The position numbers and the translations under genes are program-made. A stretch of DNA of 64,000 nucleotides from Saprospiraceae bacterium (GTDB lineage Bacteria; Bacteroidota; Bacteroidia; Chitinophagales; Saprospiraceae): positions 186,001-250,000 of the forward strand of contig JADKCC010000002.1 of assembly GCA_016714785.1 (NCBI GenBank). The letters run 5' to 3'. The notes under the pieces were generated by a model. That model was not told the origin of the DNA. It did not search any database and was given only the letters and a program-made list of their open reading frames with translations. This document shows, piece by piece, positions 61,319 through 64,000 of the stretch; position 1 is the stretch's first letter; each line of letters begins with the position of its first letter.

Positions 61319-62656
61319 TTACCTAAAGAGGTCTTCTATTTTTGCAATGGCAGATGGTAAAGCTAAAATGATGACTTTATCATAAAGTTTCAACATAAAA
61401 TCACCTGTAGGTATGATAGTTTCATCGTCTCTAATGACGGCACCGATGATAGCATTCGCAGGAAGCTTTAAGTTTCTTAATGTAAATCTAGTCAATCGGC
61501 TTTCTTTATGGATGCTGTACTCTATTACTTCCGCATCCACTCCGTGTAAACTGGCAATAGCCTCTACTTTACCCTTGCGTACGTATCTAAAAATATTATT
61601 GGCTGCGATGATTTTTTTGTTGATCATTGTATTTACACCAATATTTTGAGATATATGTGTATAATCCAGATTCTCTACCAAAGCGATCGTCTTATGAACT
61701 CCAGCAGTTTCTGCCATTAAGGCTGTTATAATGTTAGTTTCACTATTGGGTGTTACGGCTATGAAAGCATCCATTTGACTTAATCCTTCCTCTTTGAGCA
61801 ACTCAAAATTAGAAGGGTCTCCTTTTATTACCAAAGTATTGTCTAACTGATCTACCAACCATTTGCAAATCTTTTCATCTTGCTCTACAATAGTTATCTT
61901 AAAATCATTCTCAAGCTGTTTTGCAGCCGTTACTGATATGACATTGCCCCCTATAAACATTATACTCTTCAATTTCTTAGTTGGCTTTCCTATAGTATTT
62001 AGAAGGTTATCAACTTCTTTTTTTGAAGTGATAAAGTAGATATGGTCTCCCCTCTTAAGTACAGTATTTGCTCGAGGAAGTATAGTTTCATGTCCTCTTA
62101 ATATAGCTATGGGGCTAAGTGAAGATCCTTTTATTTTTTGAATTTCTTCAATAGATTTTCCTAAATAAAATGATGGATCTTCCAGTGTTATGCCTATCAA
62201 AGATACCTTTCCGTTTTCAAAATCAAAACTATCTGTAACTTGGTTTAATTCTAATAATCTTACGATTTCTTGAGATGCCAACAATGATGGGGAAATAATC
62301 TTATCCACTCCAAGCTCATAAAATGTTGCCTTAAATTCCTTTTTGATGCTTGATATAGTGTTAATACGAGCGATAGTTTGCTTGGCACCTAATTTTTTTG
62401 CTAGAATACAAGCTATAAGATTATCGTTTTCATGGGTAGTTACTGCTAGAAATAATCCTACGGCACTTAAACCAGCACCTTCTAGAACTTTAATGGAAGA
62501 TGCATCTCCCAAAATAGTTTGAACATCGAGATGCGTTTGTGCGTATTCCAAAACATCCCGACTACTATCAATGAGTACGATGTCATGCTGTGCAGAAGAT
62601 AATAATCGAGCCAGATAAAAACCAATTCCTCCAGCACCTGCAATCACTATTTTCAT
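61319..62656 (-). CDS. trkA: TrkA family potassium uptake regulatory protein
   Basis: A 445-aa cytosolic regulator. It has two RCK modules, each with a Rossmann nucleotide-binding fold: IAGAGGIGFYLARLLS at residues 4-19 and FIGGNVISVTAAKQLE near residues 234-249. Each is followed by a TrkA_C segment. It binds NAD(H) or ATP and gates TrkH. It precedes trkH by 3 bases. A -7 box on the minus strand at 62691-62698 is 35 bases upstream. Confidence 0.94.
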   Translation of the reverse strand: MKIVIAGAGGIGFYLARLLSSAQHDIVLIDSSRDVLEYAQTHLDVQTILGDASSIKVLEGAGLSAVGLFLAVTTHENDNLIACILAKKLGAKQTIARINTISSIKKEFKATFYELGVDKIISPSLLASQEIVRLLELNQVTDSFDFENGKVSLIGITLEDPSFYLGKSIEEIQKIKGSSLSPIAILRGHETILPRANTVLKRGDHIYFITSKKEVDNLLNTIGKPTKKLKSIMFIGGNVISVTAAKQLENDFKITIVEQDEKICKWLVDQLDNTLVIKGDPSNFELLKEEGLSQMDAFIAVTPNSETNIITALMAETAGVHKTIALVENLDYTHISQNIGVNTMINKKIIAANNIFRYVRKGKVEAIASLHGVDAEVIEYSIHKESRLTRFTLRNLKLPANAIIGAVIRDDETIIPTGDFMLKLYDKVIILALPSAIAKIEDLFR

Positions 62657-62690
62657 TTTCTATAACAATGCTTTTTTAACATCGACGATG

Positions 62691-62698
62691 CAAATGTA
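62691..62698 (-). promoter_or_regulatory. Candidate -7 promoter box for trkA-trkH
   Basis: On the minus strand this reads TACATTTG followed by CATCG, matching TAnnTTTG. A GTTG (62719-62722) lies 20 bases upstream at the -33 position. Confidence 0.5.
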
Positions 62699-62813
62699 TC
62701 ATTAGTTAGTAATTTTAACAACTTACATTAACAATTATTTTAGAAACTTATATTAGCAAATTAACAAAAACCTTTGATGGGACGTTATCTAAATAATATA
62801 ATTATAATAATGT

Positions 62814-63272
62814 ATGAAAATTTTGATGGTATGTTTAGGCAATATTTGTCGGTCACCTATGGCGCAAGGGATCATGGAGTCAAAACTTAAAGACTTTGAT
62901 CTGGATGATTGGCATGTGGATTCTGCAGGTACCTCAGGATGGCATGATGGTGAAAGGCCTGATCAAAGAGCAATTAAAACTTCACAAATCAATAACGTGG
63001 ATATTTCTAATCAATATTCTCGTAAATTAACACTTGATGATCTTGATGAGTATGATGTTATTTTCGCTATGGATTCTTCCAATTATCAAGATATTTTGGG
63101 TCTTTGTCAAAAAGATTACCAAAAAGCAAAGGTTCACTTATTGCTTAATTTTAAATTTCCTGGCAGAAACATGGGTGTGCCTGACCCATATTATGATGGC
63201 ACTTTTGGCAAAGTTTACGACTTATTGGATGAAGCTATGGATGACATCATTAAACGATTAATCGTAATGTAA
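62814..63272 (+). CDS. Low-molecular-weight protein tyrosine phosphatase
   Basis: A 152-aa phosphatase. The active-site loop CLGNICRS (Cys7-x5-Arg13) is at the N-terminus, and the general-acid segment VPDPYYDG lies near residue 120, both as in LMW-PTPs. Such enzymes act on phosphotyrosine proteins or arginine phosphate in bacteria, often in envelope polysaccharide control, but no tyrosine kinase is nearby. The meaB gene begins 49 bases downstream on the same strand. Confidence 0.92.
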   Translation: MKILMVCLGNICRSPMAQGIMESKLKDFDLDDWHVDSAGTSGWHDGERPDQRAIKTSQINNVDISNQYSRKLTLDDLDEYDVIFAMDSSNYQDILGLCQKDYQKAKVHLLLNFKFPGRNMGVPDPYYDGTFGKVYDLLDEAMDDIIKRLIVM

Positions 63273-63321
63273 ATATTATAAAAATATCTTTTTGTACCTT
63301 TTGTGCTTTGTAATTGTATTT

Positions 63322-64000
63322 ATGGCAAAGCATCAAAACAATCAAATTGGTATCAATCTTAATTTTACTGCAGGAGTAAAAGCGCAAAAAGATATCCATT
63401 ATTATATTGATGGATTACAAAAAGGCAATAGATACATTCTCAGTGAGACTATCACTTTGATTGAAAGTTCAAACCCTAAAAAAAGAGCAATAGCATTAAA
63501 CATACTTGAAGCACTACCAAAGCCAAAATCACAAACTATCAGAATTGGAATCACAGGATCTCCAGGAGTAGGAAAGAGTACGTTTATTGAGTCATTCGGC
63601 ATTTACGTATTAAGTCAAGGGCACAAAATTGCAGTTTTAGCTATAGATCCAAGTAGCCAAATTAATAATGGAAGTATCTTGGGTGATAAGACGAGAATGC
63701 AAGATCTAGCATCTCATCCATTGGCTTATATCAGGCCAACTGCATCTGGATCAATGCTAGGTGGTATCGCCGCAGCAACTAAAGACGTAATTCAACTTTG
63801 TGAAGCGGCAGGATACAATTTTATAATAATAGAAACTGTTGGTGTGGGGCAGTCTGAAATTGAAGTAGATTTCATCACAGACATAAATCTCCTACTTTTG
63901 CAACCGGGAGCTGGTGACGATATGCAAGGAATAAAGCGTGGTGTAGTAGAAAATGCTGATATTTTTGTCATTAATAAAGCTGATGGCCCACAATTAGAAT
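63322..64000 (+). CDS. meaB: MeaB/ArgK family G-protein chaperone of methylmalonyl-CoA mutase (partial, runs off the window)
   Basis: An open frame of 226 codons, truncated by the window end. It starts MAKHQNNQIGINLNF and contains a P-loop GITGSPGVGKSTF (about residues 74-86), a Mg2+ loop DPSS, the ILGDKTRM and PTASGSMLGG switch segments, ETVGVGQSE and the guanine-specificity motif NKAD. It is a stand-alone GTPase that assists B12 loading of methylmalonyl-CoA mutase. The mutase genes themselves are not seen here. The fused IcmF at 7625 carries its own such domain, so the organism probably has both enzymes. Confidence 0.93.
   Translation, partial: MAKHQNNQIGINLNFTAGVKAQKDIHYYIDGLQKGNRYILSETITLIESSNPKKRAIALNILEALPKPKSQTIRIGITGSPGVGKSTFIESFGIYVLSQGHKIAVLAIDPSSQINNGSILGDKTRMQDLASHPLAYIRPTASGSMLGGIAAATKDVIQLCEAAGYNFIIIETVGVGQSEIEVDFITDINLLLLQPGAGDDMQGIKRGVVENADIFVINKADGPQLE

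Noticed and set aside
1..64000. CRISPR arrays, tRNA or rRNA genes, prophage or transposase genes.
   Set aside because: No regularly spaced repeats, no tRNA T-loop-like segments with matching stems, and no transposase or phage motif were found by eye. A tRNAscan and an IS search would be decisive.

Overview
The window is an AT-rich chromosomal segment of a Bacteroidota bacterium, most likely from a Saprospiria/Chitinophagia-like lineage. The phylum call rests on Bacteroidota-typical families (DUF4270, DUF4290, paired OmpH/Skp, E1 alpha/beta fusion, head-GIN DUF2807, ligase-associated exonuclease), FxF-type outer-membrane barrel ends, lipoprotein signals, and TAnnTTTG -7 promoter boxes in place of Shine-Dalgarno-led starts. 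The lineage within the phylum is a guess. I see no rRNA, tRNA, CRISPR, prophage or transposase gene.

Layout. 0-5 kb: trmB, an outer-membrane barrel, DUF2461, a thioredoxin lipoprotein, and the ompH-ompH-murI operon. 5-13 kb: hutH, a secreted protein, fused isobutyryl-CoA mutase icmF, and a fused branched-chain 2-oxoacid dehydrogenase E1. 13-25 kb: DUF2807, AraC regulator, GNAT, GH13 lipoprotein, prfC, acyl-ACP thioesterase, a frameshifted zinc metallopeptidase, DUF2147, alkyltransferase-like protein, TrpF-like protein, a broken HTH gene and an NDH-2. 26-34.5 kb: a probable inorganic-carbon/anion locus in which two SulP transporters are each preceded by a small acidic exported protein ending in LFHSWKxHI, followed by dabA and dabB. 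34.7-41.7 kb: pth, orphan MBL exonuclease, a one-domain starch-synthase-like protein, DUF4270, glmS and DUF4290. 41.7-50.2 kb: MATE pump, three tandem POT peptide transporters and pepD. 50.3-53.1 kb: a GCS2-CBS fusion and a MazF-type toxin-antitoxin pair. 53.2-58 kb: tryptophan/aminomuconate catabolism genes (SDR, RidA, tryptophan 2,3-dioxygenase, semialdehyde dehydrogenase) interrupted by a frameshifted YhcG nuclease. 58-64 kb: OxyR, TrkH-TrkA, low-molecular-weight phosphatase and the start of meaB.

The metabolic theme is amino-acid and peptide use: POT importers and PepD supply peptides, HutH and the tryptophan genes open catabolism, and E1, IcmF and MeaB serve branched-chain and propionyl/methylmalonyl-type acyl-CoA steps. 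The DAB/SulP locus could supply bicarbonate for carboxylations in what otherwise looks like a heterotroph.

The sequence has several irregularities: two frameshifts that leave recognisable out-of-frame tails, a third gene interrupted by a GC-rich hairpin, and a homopolymer-rich patch after the GH13 gene. The last two share a GGGGCGGGG word. Consensus error and a small REP-like element are both possible explanations.
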